44,720 bases of DNA from Lichtheimia corymbifera B2541 (GCA_000697475.1 JNEU01000990.1:1-44720); one strand, 5' to 3'. Positions 24,152 through 37,479 are shown, counted from the stretch's first letter. Made by a program: numbers and translations. The notes: generated by a model not told the origin, from the letters alone.

Positions 24152-27100
24152 CTAAAATGGCACAGGTGTGGATGTACGCTTGGCAACGGATGCCTGGGTG
24201 TGCTTGTTTGATAATCGATCAAAGACATTGTTGTTGGCGGTGGTGGAGATTCGGGTATATTGATATGGTTTTTGAAGTCGAGAAGATGATGGTGGTGGAT
24301 AGTCATTGTTGTTTGTAGTAGCCGTTGTAGGTGTCTCTGGTGGTGAATCAGGGATCATAAATTGTTGTTGTAATGGAGAAGGTTGGTGAAGATGAGCAAG
24401 TCGATTGCTTTGTGGTGTGGGTGCTGCTGCATCATTCAAGTTGAGTTCTCGAAGGGAAAAGCGTCGACGTGGTTTATTGATGGGTTGTTGCTGTAATGAA
24501 AATGCACGACGACGACCTGCAAATGTTTGTGCTACCGATGGTAGGTTTTGTTGCTGTGTGCGATTGTACATTGTCGTGTTGCTATCCGAAGATCGACGTA
24601 GAGGCAATGATTCAAGTAAAGCTGCTTTGGCAGCAGCTGTATCAGAAGGTCGTGGTCGTGGTGAAGTAGGCATGGGACGTGGAATAGGTGAGGGTGGTGT
24701 TCCAATAGAGTGTTGTGCTGTCTTGTTGGTAGCTGACATCAATCCTGCTTGCACAAACTGTTGAAGGAATTCCTCAGGGGAGGCCATTGAACTACGGCGT
24801 CGTGTAGCTGCTGCCATGGATACTGGACGTTCAATCAATGATTGTGGTCGTTGGGGGCGTAAAGATGGAGAAAAACCAGAGGCCGAAGAGCGACTATTAT
24901 CGCGTTCCATGGGTACAGGCGAATGTGAACCACCAGGTCGATCAAGAACATTGCCAACACTCTCGTTATAAATCTGATCAAAAAGATTGCCGAGTTTCTC
25001 TTCCACACGCATGTCAATGGCTGAATCATCGTCATCTGCTGTAGTGGCTGTCGCTGCATTTGTTGGTGCCGTGGTATCATTATCATCATACACACCCGAC
25101 ATGGATGATCGACGTGATCCCATCTCCAAGCGTCGAATTTTCTTTTCACTGGCAATAACGGTCTCAACAGCCTTGTCCTTCATCAACGTGAGCGTGTTTT
25201 GCAAATCTTGAATTGATTTCTCCATTTGCTGGATCTGCACTTCACGACTAAGCTCATCCATTCGAAGCGTTGTCAAATCGTTGATCATGGACTCCATCAC
25301 CTTGGCAGCTTCTTCAGGGGTGAGAGAATGAATCACTTTGAGTGCCATTCGATGCGATGTTTCAGGATCAGCATTGTCAGGGATACTGTATCGTTCTTCC
25401 AGTGCATCCATATCGAGCCATTCATCCTCTTCTTTTCGACGCATGGTACCCATCACTTCATCGGCAAATGTAACATGCTTGCGCTGTTGTTGCTGTTGTT
25501 GCTTTTGTATATCCATATCAACGATCTCTTCTTCATTGTCCATGGTAGTTTCATTCTGCAGTGCCTGGATCCGAACACTGATATATGATATCTCGGCACC
25601 AATAGCTTCAATACGCTCATCCATGTATGTCATCATTGCTTGGTCAAATTGGATCATGCCATCATTATCCGCTCCTCCAAACAAATGCTCGCGCTCAGTC
25701 TGCAATTCTTCACGTTTCTGGAATAGTTCATTGTGCTTGGCTATCAATTGTTGCATTTCGGCAATGGCTTGTCTACCATGAATATATTGGAACAAAGCAC
25801 GATCCAAAAGATCCTTCTTTTTGGCCGCACGTGTTTCCACTGGGATACGACGCTTTTGTTGTCTGGGTTGACGTTGTCGAGTGGAGAGTCGATTGGAAAG
25901 CAAAGCACCCATATGAAGCAAATCAGCACATCGATTCAAGAGTCGATCGTCAAGCACGCCTCCTTCACGCACTGCTTTCTTGAGCACTTGCACCAATCTC
26001 TTAAGCTTGTCTTTGGTAACAACAGCCTCCTGTGATTGATTCTGCAATAAAAGCTGCACACGCTTGTTCTCACGCTCGAGACGACGTTTATCCTCAGCAT
26101 CACGTTGTTGGCGTCGTCGCAACTTTTGGATCTCGCGTTCATGAGCTGTCATTTGTTCTTTGGTACGCATAGCTTCTTCCTTCATGCGTTGCACCATGCG
26201 TCGCTTCTCAGTCTTACTGCTCTCAATATTGGCACGAAGCGCTTTCTTGATGCTCTGTGTTTGTTTGCGTGATGATTGCATTTCGCTTGACACTTGCATA
26301 AACTTTCGACGGGTTTCTGATAACTCCATCGACAAGCTTCTGATCTTTTGCTCATAGCCATGACGTAATTCGTTGAGTTGCTGCTTTTCTCGCTGAATCT
26401 GAGTATTGTCTTTGACAGCCGCCTGTTGTTGCTGTTGCTGAATAGATGTAGCTTGATGCTGACTTTGGACTTGTGCACGACGCATAGCATCATCACGCTC
26501 TCGTTTGATGGTGAGTATCTCATGACCGAGTTTGTTGAGTCGTTGTTCAAACTTCCGTCGCATATGAACATATTCGGATTCGCATCGTTCCAATTGAGAG
26601 ACCAGCTCTTCTTTGACGTGGATATCGCTCTGGATCTGCTGTAGCACCCGTGCAAATTGTGGATTGTTCTCACACAAATCGACAAATTCAGAATCCTCAG
26701 TGAAACCAGTGATAGCGCCTGATGAGAAACGAGAATGACCACCACCAGCAGTATAGCCATCGTCAACAAGATTGGTATCGGACAATGCATCCCAATCGGC
26801 TGGCGGAGTCTAATAATATACATGTGCATGCTTTAGTGTTCTGGCAGCATGATAATGCATCAGAGAGAATAACTTACCGTGCGTTGGATATCTTCTTCAC
26901 CAGGTTCTTCTTCATCTTCCAAATGACTGAATAAGAATTCATTCTCCTTGGATTGGAGTGCTTCAAGCATTTCATCATCTGCCAACAAATCTCCATCAAA
27001 GGGTGACACTTGCTGCTGTTGTTGTGGTTGTTGTTCCTATAACAAGCAATAGTAAGATGTTAGTTTAATAACTCTGCATTGTTGATGATCAATTATGTCG

Positions 27101-29330
27101 TGCATACCTGTTCTTTTGACTAAATAAAAATACAAATGCATGGTAAGCATGTGATGGATACAAATATTAATATGGCTATACGATACATACCTTGGCACCA
27201 TCAAGCACTTTAAGACCCTTTTCAATTTCCATACGTGCTTTGGTAATCGAATCACGAACTTCGTTACGGATATCTGCCGAGTTGGTAGCACTGATAGGAC
27301 CAATCGTCTCTTGTAGCCATTGATCAATGTCCCGATCGTCTATTCGAGATACAGCTCTAGGTGGTAGTGCAGAAGGCATTGGTGGAGGAGGTGATTTGGG
27401 TCGTGCTTTTGATCGTGTTCTAGTGCTGTTGGAGCGTGATGACTTGAAGGTGATGCCGGCTTTTGTTCGTCGTCTACGTGTAGTGCGGCTTTTAGATGAA
27501 CGGTTGACTGAAGGAGTCGGTGTAGCTGCTGATGCTGCTCTTGGTTGTTGAGTTGATTCCATAAATGAAAGTCGTGAACGTGTATCCTCGAGCTCGTTGC
27601 GTAAATCATGGATGGTTTTCTGGTATTCGGCAATGATGGGTAGCGTGTTGTTGTTGTTGCCATCTCCTTGTTGCATCATTTGATTGTACATATCAGAAGG
27701 CATTTGACGCTCAAGTAACAAAGAGTCTCGGTGTGCTGATACTTTGCATAATTCATCCGATGTCTCTTGAACACGTGCACGTAATCGATTCACCTCGTTA
27801 CGCAATGCTTCAATCTCCTTGGTATGATCGAGTCCACTGGATACATTGCTGCTATTTCCACCACTACTACGAAGCATGGCAAGTTCCATCTTAAGCTTGG
27901 CAAGTTGAGCACGCATTTGATTGACTTCCACCGATGACCCTGAATATTCTTGGTTGACTGAGACGCGGTTCTTAATGTTGCGGGCTCGATTGGCGTATTT
28001 GAGTGTGCTGAGGGTTTCTTGCATATTGTTATTGGCAGGTGATACGCAGGCCACCATCAACGTCTGTGAATTGCCACCGAGGGAGTCTTGAAGAAGACGT
28101 GTCAACTTGGAATCACGGTACGGAATGTGTGTCGATCGACGAGACTCATCGCCTAATGCACTGATAACATTGCCTAGCGCCAACAGCCCTGAATTGATGG
28201 CAATGCCTTCGCGTGCACGTACTCCTTGCGCATTGGTCCTGACAAGCTATATTCAAATACAAGGTTAGAGTGGAAGGGAAAGCACCCAATGCAACGACGA
28301 CTCTCATTACCCTTTCGGATCCTGCAAGGTCGACGAAATGGAATTTGCTGACGATAGTTTTGCGTTGGTCGGCATTGTCTTCATCGGGGAGTTGTTGTTT
28401 GAGAATGACAGAGAAGATAGCGTGCGACCTTGAAGAGACCGCGTTCATATCTGTGGACCCCACCGTACGCCCAAGTGACCCTTTTGTCAAATAGCCTAGT
28501 AATTCCCTTGGATCTGAACATGGTTCTTCTCGTACACCACTCCAATAAATGTTGCCTTGTACATCTTGTCGAATCGAAATGTCACATGCTCCTCGCTGTC
28601 GCTGTTGAAAGTTCAAGAGGTCCACCAGATCTTCATTATATAATTCAAGAAAAGATACATAGACTTGCGACTCATATCCCGGATCATTGTTCTTTTTGTC
28701 TTCAAGTCGATCAAATAAATCACGTATAAATCGTGGCACAATCCCTATTTAAAAACAATAAGCAAATAAGTAACCTGATGTAAATTGTATCATGTTTATT
28801 ATACTCACCTTGCTGCTCTGACGAATCGGTATTGCCGTCAATAGCTGTACCCATACTATATGTCTTGCCAGATCCAGTTTGTCTACATGGCAACAACAAC
28901 ATGTTAGATGCATGATATATTCAAGTACGCAGTCGCCAATGACGACATTTACCCATAAGCAAGAATAGTGGCGTTGAACCTGTAAATAGGACAGGTTAGA
29001 AAACACAAACGGCTGGCGTAACCATCAAGATCACGTACCCATCGACAAATTTCTCGGTGAGTGGGAGCACGCTTGTTTCATAAATATGTTGTTGTTGTGT
29101 TTGGGTATCAAATACGTAATCATATGTAAATGTGTGATCTTTGCCCACAATGATCTGCGGTACATCTGGAATAAATGATATTGTCTCTGTTGCATTGCTC
29201 AAAATCTCTTTCTTTGTCAATGGTCGAACACGAACAGCAACGCTATAGGTTGACGTATCAGTGGTGGAAGAGTCGATTACTCAATGTCGATGATGATTTA
29301 TTACCGAACAGCAGTTGTCGCCATGTTCAT
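24152..29330 (-). CDS. Kinesin-4 family motor protein (KIF4/KIF21-like)
   Basis: This is a plus-end-directed-type kinesin with an N-terminal motor. The 26-base first exon (29305-29330) encodes MNMATTAVR and splices to [13 protein letters not shown] at 29242. The P-loop GQTGSGKT is near residue 86. Switch I is [11 protein letters not shown] and switch II is VDLAGSER. The stretch [16 protein letters not shown], together with [20 protein letters not shown] and [11 protein letters not shown], is typical of kinesin-4. After the motor come basic, then long coiled-coil segments (about residues 500-1100), a CxxC-free acidic region, and a Ser/Pro-rich disordered tail with glutamine runs. About a dozen introns, several in the motor part, are needed. 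Length is roughly 1450 residues. Kinesin-4 motors act in chromosome, spindle-midzone or microtubule-length control; the exact role here is inferred. Confidence 0.92.
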
Positions 29331-32300
29331 GCAAAAGGGCGTCGTAAAAGAGAATTAGAGATGATGTGCTGGTTGCGTTTGTAGGTGATAGGAGGTAAAA
29401 GTCGGGATATGGTACAGCAACAACAAGAAGAAAAAAACGGGAGAGAAAGAGAATGAAATTCTTTACCGAAGAAAGCAAGTTGTTGTTTTATAAAGAAGGG
29501 GGGAACATGCTCTCTAAATCGTTCCTTTGCTGCTGCACGTATGTAAGATATTGAAAGTCGCTGTTCCAAATAGAAAGTATGCCCCATGACCCACAAGGCC
29601 ATCAAGGATTAGCGAGCCACTTGAATGTCGTTTCATGTCAGCCCTCACATGATAAGAAAAGCCTTTCTTTACTTGATTGCCACAAGTGTGCGTATACTAG
29701 ATCTCCTCTTTGTCTTGTTATTCGTTTGTTCGGCTCAACATGAAAGCCCTGTGCAACCAGCACACTCGTCATCTCCGGAAACCTCTTCCGTTCCAAGGAG
29801 AACTCGCAGATAGCAAGCTATGCACCTGTCGCTTTAAGGTTTGCGATGCACAAGGTAAACAGATCGGGGGAACCATTTGCTTTGTGTGTGTGTATCTTGT
29901 TACCCGTGAGAGACAAAGAAGGAACCACCCCCTGGGACACCCCATTATTGCTGTTTGACACTCCCCATTATTTTGGACCCACATGTATGTCATCATTTGC
30001 CAACCTATACAATCATTTTTTGCATTTGAAGGAGTAACAATTGATATATGTACATTCTTGGTCATTGCGATAAGGAAAATAAATTGTCGATGCATAACAA
30101 ACCTGCCGCTGTCGGGCATCGGCCACAAAAGTGCCACCATTATCAAAATAGTAAGGTTGGCCATGGCTTTGTGCACCACAGTAAAACTTCTGGTAACAGG
30201 TAATCAGTGCTGTTTTCCCCTTCCTTGTTTTGAGAATAATAGATTTCCCTTGTTGATGACGGATGACGCGGTCAAAGATTGGGGGTTAAAGCTTGCAAGC
30301 ACAGGTGCACGGTCAGCAAATACTCGGGGTTACTAAAACTGGATGTCCTCCGCTTCTGCATCACGCTCACCATCACATCGCTAAGCAAACGAGATTTTTT
30401 GCCTTGGTATACGTTGGCTCATTTTTGACTTTTTCACCCTTCAATGGCTATAACGTGGCTATCCCCATGCATAATTCATAATTGCGTCACAAACTTTAAA
30501 GACTATACACGCTGGCCCTTTGTTGATCTATGCAGGATTTTGATCCATCATCGTCATAGCCATTCCATCGAAACCAAGCCATTTTGACGGCATGAGACGA
30601 GTATAACATGTTGTCAAGTTGATGATCTGCAAGATGAAACAAGGCAGGGGCGACAATACTATGCATGCAGAATACATATAACAATAAGCCTTGTGCACGC
30701 CCATTGTTTCTGATAATCACACGCTTATAAACATGTTATTTGCTGCTATAAACAACAGCATGCATTTGGATGGGTTATTTAGGAGATGCTCGTTGTCTCA
30801 TAATAACCAACAAGCAGCATCCTTTTTTGGTCGATTGTTACGTATAACGACTGCACCATATGCAAAAGTCAGGATCACGCAAGATCCTGGCATGTATCAG
30901 ACAATTATGCATCAGCTGACTATTACTCAACATCATGCCACGATGTACTATTATTATGCTCTTCCATCAAACCTCCACTTACGGCTTATATTTAACCCAT
31001 AACCGTGCACCATGTTTTCCACCAATTACCTCGGCGGTTGTTGTTTACGTTTACGTTGTGGTAAGTATAAGGAGTTTCTCCATGGCACGTGCAAAGGGAT
31101 CATGGAGAATGTGATTGACTAATCCCCTATCTGCTTCATTTCATCTGCAGTTCATCAAAGCGTGGCATTATTAGTATACATTAATGATGACGATGATGCT
31201 CTTTGTTCTTAACGGACCATCCCGGAATATCGGTCCGGTATTTAGTCCAAAAAGGTAAAACTGGCCTCGCTGGTGTAGAGGATATAGCTTGTGGTGTGGA
31301 AGTCGCCCTTCTCCATCACAGGTCCATCTACGTATCCAAGGGATAAGATAATGCATCATCATGGTCCTTTTTACAATGCATGCGTACCCATGCTGCTTGG
31401 AATGGGAGAATCCAACATGAGCACGCACTCAATTATACATAAATTAAAAGCAGGGACGTGCTTTTATCTCGCTTCCAACTCACGTTTTCCTCGCGTGTCT
31501 TTAAGACTATGTACCTCGTGCATGCGAAAATGTGTAATCCAGGATAAGGAATCATAGGCTATGTAATGTTTATAGATTGATGATATAACATTGAAGGATT
31601 TTTGTGCGTGCATTCTTCTCGATAGCTGTGACATGACCTGACCTGTGACCTGTGCGCACACACGCATTCGTGTATCACACACGTTGCCTCCTCTAATATT
31701 CCTAGTGCAGATGCTGTATTATGCAGGAGCCTTGAAACCTCCTAATATAAGCTCTAGATGTTCAACGATGGTATATGCAAAGGACAACTAACCCCATGGA
31801 ACGATGTTGTGCATATCAACCTCGAAGATTAGAATTTAACTTGCCCCATTATCTTTCCTATTTCTTGCATTAAAGGCTCGTTGGGCTAGACGACAGGTTT
31901 CAAGGAGATATCAGCCGCACATAAACAATGAATGTACCCCGTTCCCTCTCCTGAGACGTGACATCCAGTCATCTTTAAAGAGGAGTGGGCAGTTAACGCT
32001 AGGCAATACTATAATATATTGAAGAGCATAATATACAGTATACTCCTTGTATAATTGATGTATGGATGTAGCCATCATATATCAATAGGGGTAGCAGCGT
32101 TTGATCCCCATCCTTCGACTACAGCTGAATACTCAAATTCAACATGTTCAAGCCGTACAAATTTTCATACTTTGATTTTCTGGTGGAGAAGTCAATGATA
32201 ACCTTGAAACATCATCATCATTTGGCTTTTTCATTTGCAGCTTAATAATGGTACAATCAATACAGCTTACTTTTGCATTTGAGCACCATAACCAGCACTG

Positions 32301-33300
32301 TGTATATACAACATGACAAGTGTTGTAGTGCTGAGAATGGGATTAACCTTCATATCCTAGTTTTTGGTTCTCCACGCTAAGGTGAATGATCCGTTTTGGG
32401 AATGAAATATAAGCTTTACTATTGTATGAACCTCCAAGTCAGTGATCATTAAGCAAAGTGGATAACACTCTATGGTTACGAGGCTAGTGTTTCTCAGATC
32501 GAGTAGTAGCAGCTCAAGTCATGAGGAGTATAAATTATGTCATTGGCTTAGACGCAATGGGCAATTAATGCTAGTATATAAGATACCAAGCTACCAGCAT
32601 CTCTGTGTGCTGTAGACGCATTATCCATCTTTATTTTATCACGTGAGTCCCGGGTGAAGGTGATGACAACATAAATCAGTGTGCATGAGAGACGTCAACA
32701 TGTGCTTTTTTATATAATGGAGGATCCACGTTGAAAATACTGGTATTATGAGCTAGCGATACCATCGAGGTAAGTATTAAAAGGATGGAGGAGAAGAGAT
32801 TCCGAATTAACCGTCGGGCTATCGGATTATCGGCCTAAGTGGAAAAAAGATGAATGGGCATGGAAAATGTTCCTGGATGTAGTTAATGTCAGTAGAGCTC
32901 CGCTTGTGTTGCATGCGAAAATGATTGATGTTTCTGCCAAGATGACGGATGAGTGACGATAATGGGTTGAACGAGAGGTAGAATACTCTTTTTTGCAAAG
33001 GAAAATCAGGATGGTTGCCTGAATGAATGATACCTGTAACCATGGGAATACTTTTAAAGTTGTCAAGAAGGGCAAAAAGATATGCTTGTGATTTTTGTGT
33101 AACGCAAAGATCTGCAAGAGCCTCCGTAGGTGGATGGCAGTGCATGGGACATTAATTCTTCCGGAAGCGCGAAGAAAGTTGCCTTTTCAAATCGGCATTT
33201 CCAAGCTCTGGGATAGAAAAAAGAGGGTCCTTTATCTTTATCATTGCATCCAGTTTTCCCGTCTTTTCTTTCTCTCTTGTTTTCTCAGCCTTTGCATCCA
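29331..33300. other. Gene-poor region of about 4 kb
   Basis: I find no coherent spliced gene. An ORF at 29625-29813 encodes 62 residues with a signal-peptide-like start (see findings). Other open frames are short and lack motifs. The right end includes the ELO gene promoter with a pyrimidine-rich tract just before the start codon. No tRNA or transposon was recognised. Confidence 0.4.
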
Positions 33301-34434
33301 ATGTCTGCTATCCAATTCTCGGTCGACAGACCATTTGGTGTCTATCTCTATGATTATTTCGACATGGTTTATACCGCCATTGTCGGTAAATCCGCCAACG
33401 ACTTTGCCTTTGTCGAAGGTGAGACACCTTTGTCGACCACTCCACAAGGTAGGACCCTCCATTCCAATCGTTCAATTGACGGCATTCACTCACATTGACT
33501 CATGGGCACTGCTGTCATTCTCTCTCTTCCCTCAGTGGTGGTTGGCTGTATCACCTACTTGATGGTTATCTTTGGTGGCCAGTTCATGTTGCGAGATTCT
33601 CCCCGTTACCATCCCAAGTTTATCTTCCAGTTGCACAACTTTTTGCTCACATTTGTCTCGGCCGCCTTATTGCTTCTCTTGGTTGAGCAATTGATTCCTC
33701 AGCTGGTAAACCATGGCTTTTATTATACCATTTGTTCCTCGGAAGCATGGACACAAAAGCATGAGCTCTTGTATTATCTCAATTATCTCGTCAAGTGGTG
33801 GGAATTGGCAGACACAGTCTTTTTGGTGTTGAAGAAGAAGAAACTTGGTAAGAAAAGGAGTATTTGGATAATGCATGTGATATTCAACTGGTGAATGCTT
33901 TAGAATTCCTCCATTACTTCCATCACAGCATGACCATGGTTCTCTGCTACACTCAACTTGTTGGACGTACTACGGTGGTAAGTATTATTATCATTGGATG
34001 AGCTAAAAATGCGAGCATTGGATAGCTAAAAAGGGGACACATTTTCATTCTAGTCCTGGGTTCCCATCGTACTTAATTTGACGGTTCACGTGTTCATGTA
34101 CTACTACTACTTCCGTACTGCATCCGGCCACAAGATCTGGTGGAAGCAATACCTTACTGGCATGCAAATCACTCAATTTATTATCGATTTGTTCATCATC
34201 TACGGCTGCACTTATACATTCTACGCTGATAAGTATGCTCCCCATCTTCCCAACTTTGGCTCTTGCTCCGGTGGTGAAGGCGCTGCTTGGTTTGGATGTG
34301 CTCTCTTGAGCTCGTATTTGCTCTTGTTCATCAACTTTTACGGCAAAACATACAAAAAGGGTGCTGCTGCAGCAAAGAAGGCCCCTGTTGCTAATGGCAA
34401 CGGTGCCGGTGCAAAGAAGAGCAAGAAGATTTAG
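33301..34434 (+). CDS. ELO-family very-long-chain fatty acid elongase (3-ketoacyl-CoA synthase)
   Basis: The enzyme condenses malonyl-CoA with acyl-CoA in the first step of fatty-acid elongation in the endoplasmic reticulum. Exons are 33301-33448, 33536-33847, 33904-33977 and 34054-34434, giving 304 residues. The histidine box HYFHH, needed for catalysis, spans an intron-proximal region (EFLHYFHHSMTMVLCYTQL). Other family marks are KWWELADTVFLVLKKKKL before it, and MYYYYFRTASG and QITQFIIDL after it. About seven membrane segments are visible. The C-terminus ends KSKKI, a KxKxx-type ER retrieval signal. Substrate chain length cannot be read from sequence with confidence. Confidence 0.94.
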
Positions 34435-34518
34435 ATAAATTGCATACCATGGGCAATGACTTCCTCCCATTCAACCTTGTGTTTTCCATATTGTATCTTC
34501 TGTTGCATTCATTATCTT

Positions 34519-34524
34519 AATAAA
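34519..34524 (+). terminator. AATAAA poly(A) signal for the ELO gene
   Basis: AATAAA lies 85 bases after the stop codon. Confidence 0.5.
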
Positions 34525-34619
34525 AGTAATCATTATATCATCATAAATGCACTCCGTGTATATACAGGACATCACGTGAATCGATGGATCATCCGTAACT
34601 TGATATATGTTTTATTCGC

Positions 34620-35407
34620 TCAAACACCATGGTATTCTCTAATCGAAAAGCGAGCACGCATCCCCCTTTTGTTGATGAAAAGAAACTCTCGCATGTCGTT
34701 CTTCAAAGTGACCTCCTTGCTAGGCACCTTTTTCCGTCCTTCATCAAAGATCTTTTCAGGCTGGATCACTTTGACGTTTTCTTGATACAGGTATGGAGCA
34801 AGAAAAGGAATCGGTTTCTCGGTAACCAAGATCAACTATTTGATCACACCATTAACAGTTATCCTACCACAGCTACCATCCTTTATCTGCTTACGTTCAC
34901 ATAATGGAAATCAGCCTTGTGTGGATAAGGAATTGGGGGCGAGACCATAACCTAGTATTTTAATCATCATCAAAGTCAATAACATATAACTAAAAACGAT
35001 TCCATTGGATTACATACCTGCTGTACTTTGGAGAGATCAACATTGGTATCCAGTTCTAGACGATTGATGGCACGAGCTGTCCTCTTGTCAAAGTTTGGGG
35101 TGATGCCACAATTGATAAGCTATGCTCACAACAAGCACACATGTTAATTACTGCTATCCCTCCGTGTACCATCGCCTCTGACACATACCTTGAAGGCTAA
35201 CACGCTTGAACCAGCATCACGGACCCGTTTCTTTCATTCGGCGATGAGTTTTTTGTTATCTTCCTTTAACAATGACTCTGTCCCTTGCTCATTTACCACT
35301 TCTTTGTCGACTTGCTGCTGGATCCAAGCTTTAGCGTCGTGATCAATGTCAACCTGCTCTTCTTGTGGCTGAGGATCGGTGTGGATCGTGTCGTCGGTTG
35401 TGCTCAT
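34620..35407 (-). pseudogene. Unrecognised spliced gene with an in-frame TGA; possibly a pseudogene
   Basis: On the minus strand several exons join in one frame. Exon 1 from ATG 35407 encodes MSTTDDTIHTDPQPQEE and continues as an acidic/helical stretch to KKLIAE, then TGA, then KKRVRDAGSSVLAFK. After an intron comes LINCGITPNFDKRTARAINR and LELDTNVDLSKVQQ; then VMVSPPIPYPHKADFHYVN; then a last exon from about 34837 with EKPIPFLAPYLYQENVKVIQ and EVTLKNDMREFLFINKRGMR, ending at 34620. Every junction has GT-AG ends and keeps phase, so a gene or recent relic is likely. I do not recognise the family. The TGA could be a true break, a sequencing error, or lie inside a 66-base intron (GTAAAT donor after KEV, AAAG acceptor) that would also keep phase. 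Confidence 0.5.
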
Positions 35408-36121
35408 GGTGTAAACTGTAAAGGGAAAAGATACCGCCGCTGGTAGTAAAGCGGGCTGTTGTCAGTCGCCAGGCAATGATCTCATGCAGCGTCGTACATA
35501 GCAACGGCTCCTCAAGGTTTACAGTTAGCCTTTCTTTTTAAACCATAGTGTTGCACAGTTGTACCTCACCCACCAATAAACATATCTTTCTTCTCGACAT
35601 TTGATTAGTAGCGGGTGTCGACGTATGTTATTGCCCTAGACAATCAGAACAATGATGCTACTAGTAGTATATGTTTGTCATTGTATGAATTCATGGTCCA
35701 TGACGAAGAGCCATGGCTATTATAAACCGCACTTGCTGATGCATTGATTGTTGCTCTATTGAACGAATAAGGACCGTCTTCTTTTTCACAAAGAGCTCAT
35801 CATCCGCACCATGTTAATTTACTTCCATGATGTACGTATCGGATGGAATACTTGATCCTTCTCTAATACACCATCATATCATGAACATTCCATATGCATA
35901 TAATGCAAAGTAATGATGCCTTTATTGATTCTTTTTATGATGAAGTATGATAGATTCCTTAGGATAGGTGGAGAGGTTCATTAGTGTGTTCTGAGTGCAG
36001 CACTTGAAAGTCAAGTCTCACAATGTTCATGCAGCCAAGAGAGGTGGCTTAGTACAGGGGTAAACGGGAGACAGAGAAAAATGGGCAGTGTAGTGAGCTT
36101 TTATACCCAAACGAACCAAAT
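35408..36121. other. Intergenic region between divergent genes
   Basis: It holds the promoters of the minus-strand unknown gene and the plus-strand PDSS2-like gene. A TTTTATA-like element lies about 25 bases before the PDSS2-like ATG. No gene is seen. Confidence 0.45.
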
Positions 36122-37430
36122 ATGCGGGCTTCCACTATTCTCCTCTGGCGATCGCTTGCAGTTCGACAACATGCGCATCGTGCATTTCATACAACACGTT
36201 CTCAATGGAGTTATGCAACCAAGCAACCATCAGTAGCTGCTGCTGCCGCTGCTGCCTTGGCTAATGGACCCCTTGGCAAAGGCATTGACGCGTTCCGTAC
36301 AGTCCTGTCATCAAAACCGCTCACCAAACCGTTTACTGGAAAAGCTGATACGTGGGAGGATGCATTATGCGAGGCTCAAGGTTTGATGGTTGGCAAGAAT
36401 GCCGGTAGCGATAGCAACGCCTTGTTGGACCCTGCCAAACTACTTGGACCAGAGTTATGGGAGTTACGAGGCAACATTACAAAGCTGCTGGGCAGTGGAC
36501 ATCCTTTCCTCAACACCCTGATGACACATTTTATCTGTGATAATGGACAACCTATTCGACCGCTTCTTGTCTTGCTCATGGCTAAAGCTGCATCCAACGC
36601 ACCCTCATTTGAAATTACTGAATCACAGCGACGACTTGCCGAGATTACACAAATGATCTACGTGGCATCACTCTTGCATGATGATATTATGGAGGATCAT
36701 GCTTCGGTGTTTGGCAATAAGATGGCTATCTTGGCCGGTGACTTTTTGTTGGCACGATCATCACTCGCTTTGGCATATCTTCACAACTCGGAATGCGTGG
36801 AACTCATGGCAACGTGTATTGCAAACCTTGTTGAAGGCGAATTCATGCATCTCGTCAAGAACGATACCATTCAAGAGACATCCTATTACATGGACCAGAT
36901 TGAAATGAAGCACGCTAGTCTCATTGCACAAAGCTGTAAAGGTGCAGCTGTCTTGACCGATCCAACATTGGGCATACACGCACATGATTATGGTCGTCAT
37001 TTTGGTGTTGCATCACAGGTAAATGGAGGAAAAGAGAGATGGTCGTGTGGATATATATTAATATCGATTATGTAAGCTTGTCGAGGATGTATTGGAGTTC
37101 AACACCGATGTGCGATCCACAGCACCTATCATGTTTGCAGCAGAGCAAGTTGAGGAATTACGACCGCTTATTCAACGACAATTCAGTCAACCAGATGATA
37201 AGGACAAGGTATGCAAGATAATCTTTAATCCAGGGGTGAGAAACTCAATACTGATCCATATTTGTTAGGCACGGTTACTGGTGTACCAGGGTGATGGATT
37301 GAAAAAGACCCTTACAGTGGCAGAGTCTCACAGCAATATGGCCATCGAAGCAGCAAATAACCTACCACCTTCAACTGCACGAGATGCTCTTATCCAACTT
37401 GCACAAAACTTACTTCGCCGAATCAAATAG
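36122..37430 (+). CDS. Decaprenyl/polyprenyl diphosphate synthase subunit 2-like protein (PDSS2/Dlp1 type)
   Basis: PDSS2/Dlp1 proteins pair with a catalytic partner to form the enzyme that makes the ubiquinone side chain in mitochondria. Exons are 36122-37018, 37077-37208 and 37269-37430, giving 396 residues. The N-terminus (MRASTILLWRSLAVRQHAHR, then AFHTTRSQW) is a good mitochondrial presequence. The fold of the trans-prenyltransferase family is clear (TQMIYVASLLHDDIMEDHAS, then FGNKMAILAGDFLLARSSLA). The first aspartate-rich motif is followed by a deletion of the RRGxPS segment, and the second reads LVEDVLEF instead of DDxxD. The ending SNMAIEAANNLPPSTARDAL matches the PDSS2 C-terminus. 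I infer a regulatory, probably non-catalytic subunit. A COQ1-type synthase is the alternative. Confidence 0.82.
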
Positions 37431-37473
37431 TACTCATAGACACAACCACAATGATATTAATCGAACAGCATTC

Positions 37474-37479
37474 AATAAA
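37474..37479 (+). terminator. AATAAA poly(A) signal for the PDSS2-like gene
   Basis: AATAAA lies about 45 bases after the stop codon. Confidence 0.5.

Noticed and set aside
31987..32574. GGGCAGTTAACGCTAG and GGGCAATTAATGCTAG, a 16-base repeat 570 bases apart
   Set aside because: The similarity does not extend beyond the motif, so it is too short to call an element.
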